The notes beneath the pieces are model-generated. The model was not told where the DNA came from, did no database searches, and was given only the letters and a program-made list of their open reading frames with translations. A stretch of DNA of 28,721 bases from Rhizophagus sp. LPA8_4_AMF (lineage: Eukaryota > Glomeromycota > Glomeromycetes > Glomerales > Glomeraceae): the NCBI GenBank assembly GCA_021464525.1, contig JADRCO010000657.1, positions 1 through 28,721 of the forward strand, written 5' to 3'. Made by a program: the position numbers and the translations under genes. Shown here piece after piece: positions 7,969 through 18,519 of the stretch (position 1 is its first letter; every line of letters begins with the position of its first letter).

Positions 7969-9968
7969 GATTGTTTGCTTTGCGTTTACATTATTTTTGA
8001 TTTTTTTTCTGTTAATCAGATTTGCCTACCATTTACCATTATATTTTACATTGCATACCATGAATTACCACTAATGCAACACCATAATAATGGCATATGA
8101 TTGTTAATAATTACTGAAAGACACTTAGTTTTCTTAGCATCAAGAGTAAGTTTTACATTACTTGCACAATGCAAACACCATGATCCTAAATTTTTAATTA
8201 GCAAACAGGATCGAGGATACAGCATCCCAACGGGCCAAAAGTCATTAAAGATGCGCCAAATGCTCTAGCAAGATTTGATTTGGGATCTTGAGATTTGTAG
8301 GTGTATAATTTTTTGTGAAAGATATGTATTAAATTATAACGGACCGAAATTCAATAAATGATTCTAATGCATTTCTGCATTTAGTTCCACTCAGGACGGT
8401 CCAAATTAATTTACGTGCAGTTATTGTTTTATATAGAAAACAATTAAATGATTTACCGGTAACTTTTCGCATTTTAATATTAGGAGTAAGCTTAAAAAGA
8501 AGGGCGCCTTCTTTTTATGTAATATATTATTGTATTTATTTTGAAATTATATCACTTATTAATTTGTTATATGTGTATATACACTATTATTGATATGTGC
8601 ATTAATATTAATTCATATGCTCCGCATGACCTTTCGTTTCGCTCACTTCATTTGCTTATTAAACAATATAATTGAGTTAGTAATTTTAACTTTCGTACAA
8701 AATGAACCTATTATGATTTATAAAAAAAAATTAGGTCATAATATAATTTACTAGAAATAATTGACTATAATAAGAGAGAGAAAAATACAAAACTTACAGT
8801 ATCTTAGTAAAAAATTAATTAAATGAGCAAAAATAAATTAGTTCATCAAGAATTTAAGATTTAAATAGGATTAGTTCTAAAGGCGTCATTCTAGAAGTTC
8901 AAATATGAATTTTTAGTTTAGTATTTTTGTTTTTATTTTTTGCCAAAACTTTTTGTTCATGCCTCAGAACACATTTGTAAATTGGTTTTTCCAATTTGAG
9001 ATTGATATCATTTCTCTTGACGCTCGGTTCAATTTTTGTGATATATTTAGCAACAAATTCTTTTCTTTATATTATGACACACTAATAGTAATACCGAAGA
9101 AATAGTTATTTTAAATAAATTTTTTAACAAAAAAAAAATAATAAGAAATCTAATATTTTGGAACGAGAAAGTTTCTTCATTAAAATTAGAAATTAATTTC
9201 ATCTTGGAACAAAAAAGTTTTTTCATAATTAAAAATAAGTTGTTTAAGAATAAAGTATAAATAAAGTTACTATACAAGTTGTAATTATCGCGCCTTCAAA
9301 AAGGTTTCAATTAACCAATTAGAATTTTTTGTTTTGATGATCATATGGAACCTTTTTTTTTCTAAAAGAGCGATACTACGTTACACAGTTATAAAAAAAT
9401 TGAATAAAAGACAATGACAAAAAAAACAAATAAAAATTATTTATTTATTTATTATCGAATGAATCATTATTTTTCTTCTTCCATAAAAGGCATAAAAAAG
9501 AAATAAAAAAAGAAATTCCCACAATTACAATTGCAAGACAAAAGGATTTGCGTTTCATTTACCTTAAAAAAACAGTATATTCATAATGGAATTGATTTAC
9601 CGAAAATTGAGGAAATTACTATACCAGAAACGAAAAGTAAGTTTGTGAGTATACGTAATAAGAATTCTATGGCTGAAAAAAAAAAATAATTAATTGAAGT
9701 ACAGTATTGAGATATATTATAACTAACTTATATTAGTTAGATTATAAGTAAATTAAGTAAATTTGATGATTTGAAAGGAAGAACTACCTTTCAAGGTAAT
9801 CGTACAATATGTATAATAACTTGTCACATGATATACTACACGTAATTGTTAACGTATATGGTCTCGGACAGAAACAACATTTTTCCCCGCTCTTTATTTT
9901 TTTTTTATCCTTTTTATATTTAAATTTTCCTATTAATCTGAATTCATTTGAAGTTTGTAAAAAGTCTC
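7969..9968. other. Gene-free AT-rich stretch of about 2 kb
   Basis: No intact gene is seen. A coding-like scrap reading ...QHPNGPKVIKDAPNALARFD lies at about 8217-8280, and one reading NGIDLPKIEEITIPETK at about 9586-9640; both are short and unrecognised. The rest is AT-rich with many A or T runs. The last few hundred bases should contain the promoter of the kinase gene at 9969, but no distinctive element stands out. Confidence 0.45.
9286..9375. repeat. Short imperfect inverted repeat (about 90 bp)
   Basis: TATCGCGCCTTCAAAAAGGTT at 9286-9306 is imperfectly complementary to AACC, a T run and AAGAGCGATA ending at 9375. It could be a tiny MITE; no target duplication was recognised. Confidence 0.3.
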
Positions 9969-11936
9969 ATGGATTCTTTTGGGCTAATTAAGAAATGTAA
10001 CCAATGTAATCACGTATGTCACACAATACGCTTTCAGCAAAACTTCAAAAATTGGACTAGTGGCAATAATGATATTGATAAAATTATTCAAGATTCTCAG
10101 CTATCAGTTCATAATAAATATGATGTAAGTAATGTATTAGAATGGATACCTTATGATAGGTTTTATGATATCAAATATATTACAGAAGATAAGTTTGGTA
10201 AAGTGTATGGAGCATATTGGATTGATGGATATATAAATAAATGGGATGATGAAAATCAAAGTTGGAGTAGAAATGGACATAAAATGTTCGTTATCCTGAA
10301 AAGTTTAAGTAATTCAAAAAATATTACATCAGAATTTATAAATGAGGTATAATGAATATAATATTTTAATGAAATTTTGATGATTTTATTACCATTACTA
10401 ATCTTTTAGTTTTTTATATACTTGTAGATTAAAGTAGCTCGTAAAATTTATGGAATAACTCAAGGTTCGGAACTTAGAAATTATATGATTGTTTTGAGTT
10501 ATATATGTGAAAAATGTAATTGTATATGTGTTGCAATACATTTTCGACAAAATTTTGGGAATTGGACCAGTGGTAATCATGATATTGATAAATTTATTCA
10601 AAATGCTCAGCTATCAGTACATTCTAATTATGAAGTATCAAAAGTAATAGAATGGATACCTTATAATAGATTTTATAACATTAGATTTATTGATAAAGGT
10701 GGTTTTGGCGAAATATATAGAGCAAGTTGGCTTGATGGATATATATGGTATTGGGATAGTGAAGAACAAAATTTTAGGAGAAAGAATAAATGTAAATTTG
10801 TGGCTTTGAAAAGTTTATATAATTCTGAAAATGTTACATTAGAATTCATGAATGAGGTAACTTGTTATTTCTGTTTTTACAAGTTTAATTTTTTACTAAG
10901 TACTAACGTATTTATTTGACTGTAGATTACATCACATTATAAAGTAAATGATCTTTTAAATTCTGTTATTAAATTTTATGGAATAACTCAACATCCAAAA
11001 ACGAAAGATTATATGATGGTGATGCATTTTGTAGAAAATGGAAATTTACGAAAGTTTTTAGATAAGAATTATAGCAAATTAAATTGGTATGATAGGCTTA
11101 ATTGTTTATGGATTATTGCATATGGACTTAATCTTATTCATAGAAATGGATTAATTCATCGAGATTTGCATATTCGCAATATACTTTATGAGAGCTGTAC
11201 ATGTATCTATATAACTGATATGGGATTATGTAAACCTGCAGATTGTTATACATCAGAAAGTACGAAAAATAATATATGTGGTGTTTTACCTTATATTGCT
11301 CCTGAAATTTTACGAGGACAAAATTATACCAAAGCTGCTGATATCTATGGTTTTGGTATGATTATGTACGAAGTAATTTCTGGATTACCTCCATATTATA
11401 ACACGGGGCATGATGTAAATTTAACAATAGGAATTTGTAAAGGACTTAGACCAAGATTTATTATTGAAGTAGCTAAATTAATTGTGCATTTAATTAAAAG
11501 ATGCTTGGATGCGAACCCATTAAATCGGCCAACAGCAAATGAAATTTACAAAATATTACGTGAGTGGTATGATAAGCGAAATGATAAAAATACAGAATTA
11601 CAAAGGCAAATTGAAGAAGCAGATGAAATAAACAAAAATTCATCAGATAGCATACCTTCAACTAATTTAAGCTTATCATATAAAACACATTCAGAAGCTG
11701 TTTATTCAAGCAGATTTCTTAATCATGATAATAATCTTCCTGAACCAAAAAATTCTGATGATTATTATGAACAAAATGATAATATAATAAGCATGGAATT
11801 TTCAGGTATTGAGTAATAATAAAAGATTATTTAAATTAGTTGTGAAAAAGGAATTAATTAATAAAATTTTTAAATAGAATCCTTACAAATTGATATTTCT
11901 CAATTACAAAGGGAAATTGAAGAAGCAGATGAATAA
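9969..11936 (+). CDS. Protein kinase with two tandem N-lobes, lineage-expanded family
   Basis: Exons 9969-10346, 10428-10856, 10926-11805 and 11878-11936 give 581 aa. Retaining the last intron stops at 11814-11816 (565 aa). The start is ATG 9969; the same frame upstream has only TTG. Lobe 1 (about 10-126) has CxxCxxxC (C10, C13, C17), NWTSGNNDIDK, EWIPYDRF, a degraded glycine loop EDKFGKVY (about 73-80) and K111. Lobe 2 (about 146-269) has cysteines at about 153-160, an intact GGFGEIY loop (217-223) and VALK with K254. The C-lobe has HRDLHIRN (D349), DMG for DFG (D367), APE (394-396) and the family tail NLPEPKNSDDYYE. All motifs of an active kinase are present using lobe 2; lobe 1 looks like a pseudo-lobe. 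Introns of 81, 69 and 72 bp are all GT-AG; TACTAAC lies 18 nt before the second acceptor's AG. The substrate and partner are unknown; the family is usually grouped with tyrosine-kinase-like kinases. Confidence 0.82.
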
Positions 11937-12212
11937 ACAAAAATTCATCAGATAGCATACCTTCAACTAATTTAAGCTTATCATATAAAACACATTCAGA
12001 AGCTGTTTATTCAAGCAGATTTCTTAATCATGATAATAATCTTCCTGAACCAAAAAATTCTGATGATTATTATGAACAAAATGATAATATAATAAGCATG
12101 GAATTTTCAGGTATTGAGTAATAATAATAAAAGATTATTTAAATTAGTTGTGAAAAAGGAATTAACTAATAAAATTTTAAATAGAATCCTTACAAATTGA
12201 TATTTCTCAATT
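11601..12212 (+). repeat. Tandem direct duplication, two 306-bp units, over the kinase 3' end
   Basis: Unit A (11601-11906) and unit B (11907-12212) match almost base for base. Differences I see are a few substitutions, a 1-bp loss in B (GAAATAAAC to GAATAAAC at about 11931) and an extra TAA triplet in B's copy of the AT-rich run. Each unit holds the last coding part, the terminal intron and the start of the next exon. AATTACAAAGG occurs at both breakpoints, suggesting microhomology-mediated duplication. High identity in DNA under no obvious constraint implies a young event. Confidence 0.92.
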
Positions 12213-12501
12213 GAAAATTAATGATAATACAATAAATAAAGAACATTCAGGTATTAATTAATTTTACCATTCAATATATACAAATTATATAAGAAATACT
12301 AATAAAATTTTAATCTATTATATAGAATCCTTACAATTTAATATTTCCCATTTGAAAATTAATGATAATATAGAAAATTCGGAATACTCGGGTATTAATT
12401 GATTTTATCGTTAAATATATTCAAATTATGTAAAGAATACTAATAACATTTTAATCCATTAAATAGAATCCTTACAAATTAATATTATTAAGGATGATTG
12501 A
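11806..12501 (+). other. Ladder of reiterated terminal exon cassettes behind the kinase
   Basis: Four similar GT-AG introns follow one another: 11806-11877, 12111-12184, 12251-12325 and 12392-12466 (72-75 bp). Each donor sits as TC(A/G)G|GTATT, each acceptor as (T)ATAG|AATCCTTACAA, and all are phase 1 on both sides. Reading through a donor gives Ser-Gly-Ile-(Glu/Asn) and a stop 8 or 9 nt later; splicing gives ESLQI-type residues. Exons 12185-12250 and 12326-12391 are 66 nt each, so they are symmetrical and could be included or skipped without changing frame. TACTAAT lies before the third and fourth acceptors. In the present sequence a 1-bp deletion at about 11931 makes the first spliced exon stop at 11934-11936, so later cassettes need exon skipping to be reached. 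Use in mRNA is inference. Confidence 0.7.
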
Positions 12502-12563
12502 TCTGGGTGAAATATTTGAACCTAAAATCCTATTAATGTCTTACTATAATGAATGACCTTTAG

Positions 12564-12750
12564 AGGACCACGAAATATATAAGATAGCGAGTATGCGTGT
12601 AGTTCTTTCCCTTTTTAAATAATTTGATAATGCCGGTCAAAATTTTATTACCTATTTTAGTAACTGGCTGACATTAGCATAATTTCGGCTCTGAAAAAGC
12701 TAATAGTAAATTTTCTTAAATCACTTGACCTCTACATATTTCGGGGCCCT
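12564..12750 (-). mobile_element. hAT-like MITE, copy 2 (inverted relative to the 5118 copy)
   Basis: It begins AGGACCACGAAATAT and ends ATATTTCGGGGCCCT, with ACCTTTAG flanking at 12556-12563 and 12752-12759, an 8-bp duplication with one extra T at the right end. The interior CCTATTTTAGTAACTGGCTG and CTAATAGTAAATTTT is the reverse complement of the interior at 5150-5235, showing it is the same family in the opposite direction. Its ends are more diverged than those of the 5118 copy, so it is older or a different subfamily. Confidence 0.82.
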
Positions 12751-12759
12751 TACCTTTAG

Positions 12760-14086
12760 AAATAATTTGAACAAGAATCATTTAAGAATCGTATTTACTT
12801 GCTGTAATATATATATATATATTTTGATTTGAATATTATCAAATAATATCTTCTGCATCATTTATTCAACGTTAGTTTCTCTTAATAAATTTATTAATTT
12901 ATTTTATATATTAAATACAAAAAAAAAATTCTTAAATATGTTATTAATTTTAAATGTAAGAACATTTTTTAATTCAATTGTAAATGGTTTATTGTTATAT
13001 ACAAAAATTTTTTTATAATTGGCATGGCAGATTCGATTTTAATTTCGAAAAAAGGCAACTTAATCAGAATTAATATAAATAAGTAGCCACACTTTACTCC
13101 TGTATTTATATTTCTGAGATGAATATCGTGCTATGTTCTACATAACAGTCGCCAGACATTTCATAAAGCTAATTCTTTTACTTTCACCAGTACATTCCGG
13201 AACGTGAACACTCTATCATTTGTTTCTCCGAGTAGAGAGAATTGATCTTATCAAGAGGTAGGAGAACAGCATTCTTTCTAAAGTACTGTAAGGCAATTAG
13301 GTTAGGGGGCTTGGAGTTGAGTTAAGTTTTCAAACTAATTGATGTACAAAGATAAAACTGAAAGTTACTTTTATATCAAGAGAAAATAAAATTTTTAACA
13401 AACTTCATGAATAATCATTAATTAAACATGCAGATACTATCTGATATTTGTCATAAAGTACCTTGTGAATTTATTAATTTTAGAAATTAATACTATTAAA
13501 TTCATAAATTGGAATGCATTAAATTTGGAGAATTATTGTTAGCTAAATTAAAAATCTAAGTACTCGATGGCAGTTACAAATTTTTTTGGCGAGAATTAAA
13601 ATAAAAATTAAAAATCACATGACTTGATTGACCATATTTCACATGCTGTAGATTTTTACTTTACCTCGGGAAAATTTAAATTGAACATTAAAATAATTAA
13701 ACTATAAAAAGTATAATAAAATATATCGTGCAATTTCTAATCGACTGAACAATAAGCAATATTTATTATCAGTTACATTCCATGTGAATTTACAACCTCA
13801 AAGAATGAAAAAAAAATAGATTTTACGAGATAACGGAAATATTCGGTTACATGGTATTGATGTGGACCAATCTTTATTAAACACGTATATTTTCACTATG
13901 AATCATTATTATGAGGACATATGATAAATTGACTAGTTAAATATAGTATTATTAATAATACTTGTTATTCGAAAAAAAAATTTTCCTTTTCTATAAAAAA
14001 TTTATTTATTTCCAGTAAATGTATCGTATTCACGGAGTTTTTATAGAAATTACGGATAAAATTTTTTACAGAGCTTATTCTTATCA
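12760..14086. other. Gene-free AT-rich stretch
   Basis: No gene is recognised. A less AT-rich patch at about 13090-13320 has no open frame of note. The final segment should contain the promoter and 5' leader of the F-box gene; ATG 14087 is the first ATG of that frame. Confidence 0.45.
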
Positions 14087-15574
14087 ATGTTGAAACTTAA
14101 CAAAGACGTACTTTTCTTAATAGCAGAAAATTTGCAAGATGACATGATATCGCTTTGTTCATGTCTTTTAGTTAACAAAACTTGGTGTGAGGCAACTGTA
14201 CCAATATTATGGAAAATTCCTGGACGAATGAGTTTAACTGAAAAAGCAGAAGATAGATTATTTAATGTAATACTTTTACATTTATCAAAAGACACAAGAG
14301 ATATTTTGAAAAAACAAGAGATCGATCTTTATACGGAAACTTATCGACCAACTACATTTAATTATATTAATTTCTGGAGACATTTAGATCTACAATTTTT
14401 GGAAGAGACATTTTCCAGAAATTTAAAAAATTTAGAAAAATCAATCAGTTTTATGATAAAAAACGAATTATTCAATTTATTCATCAACAAATATACAAAG
14501 TTTATTTCACTTTATATTCCAGAAAATATTAATTATGATATATATTGTATTTCATGGAATGAACAATGCTTTTCAGATCTTAGAAACTTAGCTTGTCATG
14601 AAATTCATCAAAACAGTTTGGTAGGATTAGCTACAATAAGCAAATCAATTAAAAAACTCCATTGTTGTACCTCAAGGAATAATAATGATATTTCTGGAAT
14701 TATTAAATTAATTGAAGCTCAAAAAAACTTAAACGAAATCCATATGTCTTGTGATAATGATGAGACATTGAAAACTATTGAGGAATTACTTATTAAAAAA
14801 GCAGATACCATCCAACATTTACGTTTATATTGGGAACCTGTTCCAAAAGTTTTTTCACATTTAGTAAATTTAAAAATTCTAGATATGGATACACCTTTCC
14901 TGTTTCGGCGATCTAAAAATTATGCAAACCCAAACTTGAATCAATTGGAAGAAATATCATTACCTGCTTTAAAAATCTTAAAAGCTAATTTATCCTCACA
15001 TATAATCTTGATAAGATTAATTGAAACCGCAAATGTACAACTTACTACAATTGGTATTAGATATGATACGTTTTATGAAATTGATGAAGTTAGAAGACTT
15101 ACACAAACAATATATCAAAATTGTCCAAATCTTAAGTATATTAAGCTACCAATTAAAGGTTATGCTCTTAATGAATTTGAAAGATTGTTAGCTAATTCTC
15201 AACATTTAAATGGATTAGTTATTGATGATGAAAGAGGCTTTGATTATAAGGATGTATTTGAAATATTAACTAGATCATCACCATTAAAATTATACAAATT
15301 TAAATTTATTTTTGCACAAAAATTTAGATTAAATTTTAAATTATTAGAATCATTTCTTAATAATTGGAAAGACAGACAACCTATACTATTACAAATCTCC
15401 CTAGTTAATTTTATAGACAAACATCAATGGTATATGAAACGATTAAAATCATTAATTAAAAAATATGAAATGAAAGAAATAATTAAAAAATTTGATCTTA
15501 ATTGGCATGCTAAATTTGAAGATTTTGAATGGGTTCAAGATGGATCAAAATTTTATTCTTTGCCTTATATCTGA
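14087..15574 (+). CDS. F-box protein with leucine-rich-repeat-like C-terminal part
   Basis: Single exon, 495 aa. Residues about 1-45 form an F-box: L-N-K-D-V-L-F-L-I-A-E-N-L, then a Cys/Leu-rich turn, LLVNKTWCEATVPILWKIP. The rest (about 120-440) is Leu/Ile-rich with loose repeat-like units such as GIIKLIEAQKNLNEIHMS, HLVNLKILDM and NCPNLKYIKLP, consistent with a divergent leucine-rich repeat solenoid. F-box proteins bind Skp1 and bring substrates to an SCF ubiquitin ligase in cytosol or nucleus; here the substrate is unknown. The family is strongly expanded in Glomeromycotina and members usually have this length, so the gene looks complete. No frameshift or internal stop is present. AATAAA follows at 15641. 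Gene identity is good; function beyond SCF adaptor is inference. Confidence 0.88.
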   Translation: MLKLNKDVLFLIAENLQDDMISLCSCLLVNKTWCEATVPILWKIPGRMSLTEKAEDRLFNVILLHLSKDTRDILKKQEIDLYTETYRPTTFNYINFWRHLDLQFLEETFSRNLKNLEKSISFMIKNELFNLFINKYTKFISLYIPENINYDIYCISWNEQCFSDLRNLACHEIHQNSLVGLATISKSIKKLHCCTSRNNNDISGIIKLIEAQKNLNEIHMSCDNDETLKTIEELLIKKADTIQHLRLYWEPVPKVFSHLVNLKILDMDTPFLFRRSKNYANPNLNQLEEISLPALKILKANLSSHIILIRLIETANVQLTTIGIRYDTFYEIDEVRRLTQTIYQNCPNLKYIKLPIKGYALNEFERLLANSQHLNGLVIDDERGFDYKDVFEILTRSSPLKLYKFKFIFAQKFRLNFKLLESFLNNWKDRQPILLQISLVNFIDKHQWYMKRLKSLIKKYEMKEIIKKFDLNWHAKFEDFEWVQDGSKFYSLPYI

Positions 15575-15640
15575 AGATTCAAGGATTTATTCTTTTTATA
15601 TGTAATTATGATTAAAGTGATAAAAAATTTATTGAATATA

Positions 15641-15646
15641 AATAAA
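15641..15646 (+). terminator. Candidate polyadenylation signal of the F-box gene
   Basis: AATAAA lies about 66 bp after the stop codon. Placement is plausible, but the motif is common by chance here. Confidence 0.35.
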
Positions 15647-15702
15647 CAACTATACTTTTATTTCGAAACAAAAAAAGTTTTCTTATTGTTGAAATTATAC
15701 AT

Positions 15703-15985
15703 GTAGTCGAAATTTTTCCGAAAATTTGGCCGAATCTGAAAGGTTCGAAATCCGAAGCGAAACCCTGGCCGAAATTATTTTGTAATTCTGGCCAAATTTG
15801 TGGTACAGGCCATAATTTTAAATCACGTGCCTTAGTATAACGAATATTGTGTTACATGAAAGTTACATAAAATTCATAATGCGGGCCAAATTGTAGTGCT
15901 GGCCAACTTTCGGCAGAGTTTCAAGTATCGGCCGAAACCAAAACCTGAAATTATGCCGAAATTACCGAGTTTCGGTAGTTGAAAT
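15703..15985. repeat. Dispersed GGCC(G/A)AA-motif cluster
   Basis: Seven copies of a short motif around GGCCGAA, GGCCAAA or GGCCATAA occur in about 280 bp, mixed with TTTCGG and CGAAA words, and the local GC content is higher than the flanks. It looks like a degenerate repeat-derived segment. The CTGGCCAAA word also occurs in the insertion at 1683-1805. No ends or target duplication could be fixed. Confidence 0.45.
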
Positions 15986-18516
15986 ATTTAATATGATTTA
16001 GTATTCCTTTGGTTTCTGGGTTGCAATGGTCTTCATTCTTCTTCTAGTAATTATCGTTATTTCACCACTATAAAATCAATTGATCGTTGGTTGATTTGTA
16101 AACAATTGTGTAATCACTGCACAACTCATTTATCTCATAAAGATTCTTTTAAAACAACGAAATTGAACATCTAATTTAGGACTTGAGTAAACCTCTAATA
16201 CCTTACTCTACTATTACGAAAAAAACAGGTTTAAGATTTGCTTTTTAAAAATTAGGACATGATCATAGACTGTAAAAACGTAACAGTTGGCGATTATGAA
16301 CCTTTCTTTACAACGAAGATTTCGCAACATTTAACACGTGATTAAAATCATGTAATACTCTTTTCCATGGTATGTGAGACTTGACAAAATCATGATCCTG
16401 AAAGTTCAAAATCATGAAACTTCATTATTCCCAACACTCATTATTCCGAAACTCATTATCCAAACAATTATGTTAAAAAAAAAAAAAATATTTATAAAAA
16501 CTTGCTATACTTATTAAAATTCTATCAAATAATTGCTAATTGAAAAAAGTAAAATTTTTAATTTTTTTAAAATCATAAATAAATATTATATAGATAACGA
16601 TAAAAAGATGGTAAAAATTTTACTGAACATTGTACCAGTTAAGATATAATTTTATTGAGGGAATTAAAGATTAAGTCGGTTTGGTTGAAGATTAGAGAAG
16701 AAAATTCGCCAACCAACCGAATGAGGAAGAAAAATTAAAAAACAAAACTGCTTACTCTCAGGCTTAATTAAAAAGGAAACTGATAGAACTTTTAACCAGG
16801 TGCAATAGCAGAATTAGAAAATAGAATCAACCATATCAAAGATTTAAAAAGCAAATTGGAAGTTGTCAAAAGTAATAGTTCTGCTTTTACTTTAATTAAC
16901 CTATAACCATTCATAGTAGCTCGAATATTTATAAAAAAACTATCAAAAATCTGAAAGCACCGCATCGTCCTAGTTAAAAGAATTGCGAGTAAGTCAAATC
17001 ATTATTTGCGAGTTCAATCAATTAAAAAACTTATCCATGTAACTTATAAATAATTATTTCATAAAATAAACATTCTGATAAGGGAAAGTAAACAACCCTA
17101 TCGTCATCCAGAAAACAGAGGTACACATGACTTCGGACAAATCGCAAATTTTTATTTTATTTTCTATAAAAATCAAATAATAAAAAGACAATAGAATTTA
17201 ATCAATTTATGACAAATACTTTGAAATTATGATTTCAATTTTTAATATAAAAGAATTCAAATCTTTTTTTATCTCAATTATAGATATTTCCAATACGTCG
17301 TATTATTATTATTACTAAATCTTGCCATGTTTTTTGGCGTCGTTCTTCTATTTTTTTTTTCTAGTGCCATAATGTCAATTTTCATTTTTTCTAATGACCT
17401 GAACAACTATTTGGATTCAAATGCAAAGAAATTTCAAATGTCTACTATTAAACTTAATAAATTACTTCTAGAAAAACCAATAAATATGTAATAGTACTCA
17501 GATGACAATTATTTCAGTATCTTGATAAAGCTTAAGGGTGGAAAGAAATCTTTAGATGATGTGATTGAATTTTGAAAAGAACCGTAAAATATAGAAAAGT
17601 TGTTACAGTTATGAACTTATACTTGATCAATTACGTAGGTTTTATAATGTACTTCGCTTTGGCTACTAAAATTTTCAAATGAAATGGTCTTATTCAGGAT
17701 TTAAAAAAATTAAAAAGAATGTAAAATTTAGATAAAGTTATTTTAAATCGAATTATGTTTACTATATTTCATGAGAAAGCAATACGTAACTATTAATTTA
17801 ATCAATCTCATATTTTTCGAAAGTGGATGACAATGTAACAATTGTAAAATCACTCTGTTAATCCAGATTGTTATAACTTGATAAAAGCATTATCAGTTGC
17901 GAAAGATTTAAAATATTTAATGATTTCTTTAAAATAATCAATAAATTTGATATCAAGGAATCAATGCCAATTCTCCAATGTGACGTAGTTACTATTATTA
18001 TTATAGTTTACTTACCTAATTGTGATTGAGGCATCATTGATTTCCAAATGCATCAGATCTTTCCCTAGCTTTGAAATTGACAGATAACGATTATTAGTGT
18101 TCGCCGATGATCCAAATGACTCTTCTATGAAATGACCTGCTATTAAAAATCATGATATTCTCACAGTGACCGTGAAATAATTAGTTTGGTACTATTTTTT
18201 AACTAATAATTATATTTTGATTAAATAAAATCCGTGAGAATATTAAAAAAAAAAAATCATGGATGAATTATGAGATACTACTAATTACCTGTGTGAATAT
18301 TACTTACTCATTAAATACAAATATTTTAGAAATATCAAAAAAAAAAAAATTGTTACTTGTTATTAAATTTGTCACAAAAAACTGTTACTTTATTAAATTT
18401 GTCATTAAATTTGTACGTGTACAAAAAATTTTTATTGGATTTTCTAAAAAAACTTTATTATTATTATTAAAATATCAATAAATATGTAATCAGACGATTT
18501 TTTACAAATGAACTTA
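15986..18516. other. Long gene-free AT-rich stretch
   Basis: No intact gene is seen. Between about 17390 and 17930 short coding-like scraps (for example CYNLIKALSVAKDLKYLMIS near 17868) hint at a decayed leucine-rich F-box-type gene, but stops are everywhere and I cannot fix limits. An inverted match of ATATTCTCAC (about 18154) and GTGAGAATATT (about 18233) may mark a tiny MITE. A frame at 18263-18481 is an artefact of A/T runs and ATTAAATTTGT repeats. Confidence 0.45.
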
Positions 18517-18519
18517 TTC

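Noticed and set aside
10398-10601. 67-codon minus-strand frame starting MNKFINIMITTG
   Set aside because: It is the antisense of the NWTSGNHDIDKF coding block; the same false start recurs at 1099 opposite the pseudogene.
15738-15760. GGTTCGAAATCC resembling a tRNA B box
   Set aside because: No A box or acceptor stem around it; it belongs to the GGCCGAA/CGAAA repeat cluster.
18263-18481. 72-codon plus-strand frame
   Set aside because: Lys/Leu/Ile/Phe-rich translation of A/T runs and ATTAAATTTGT repeats; no homology recognised.
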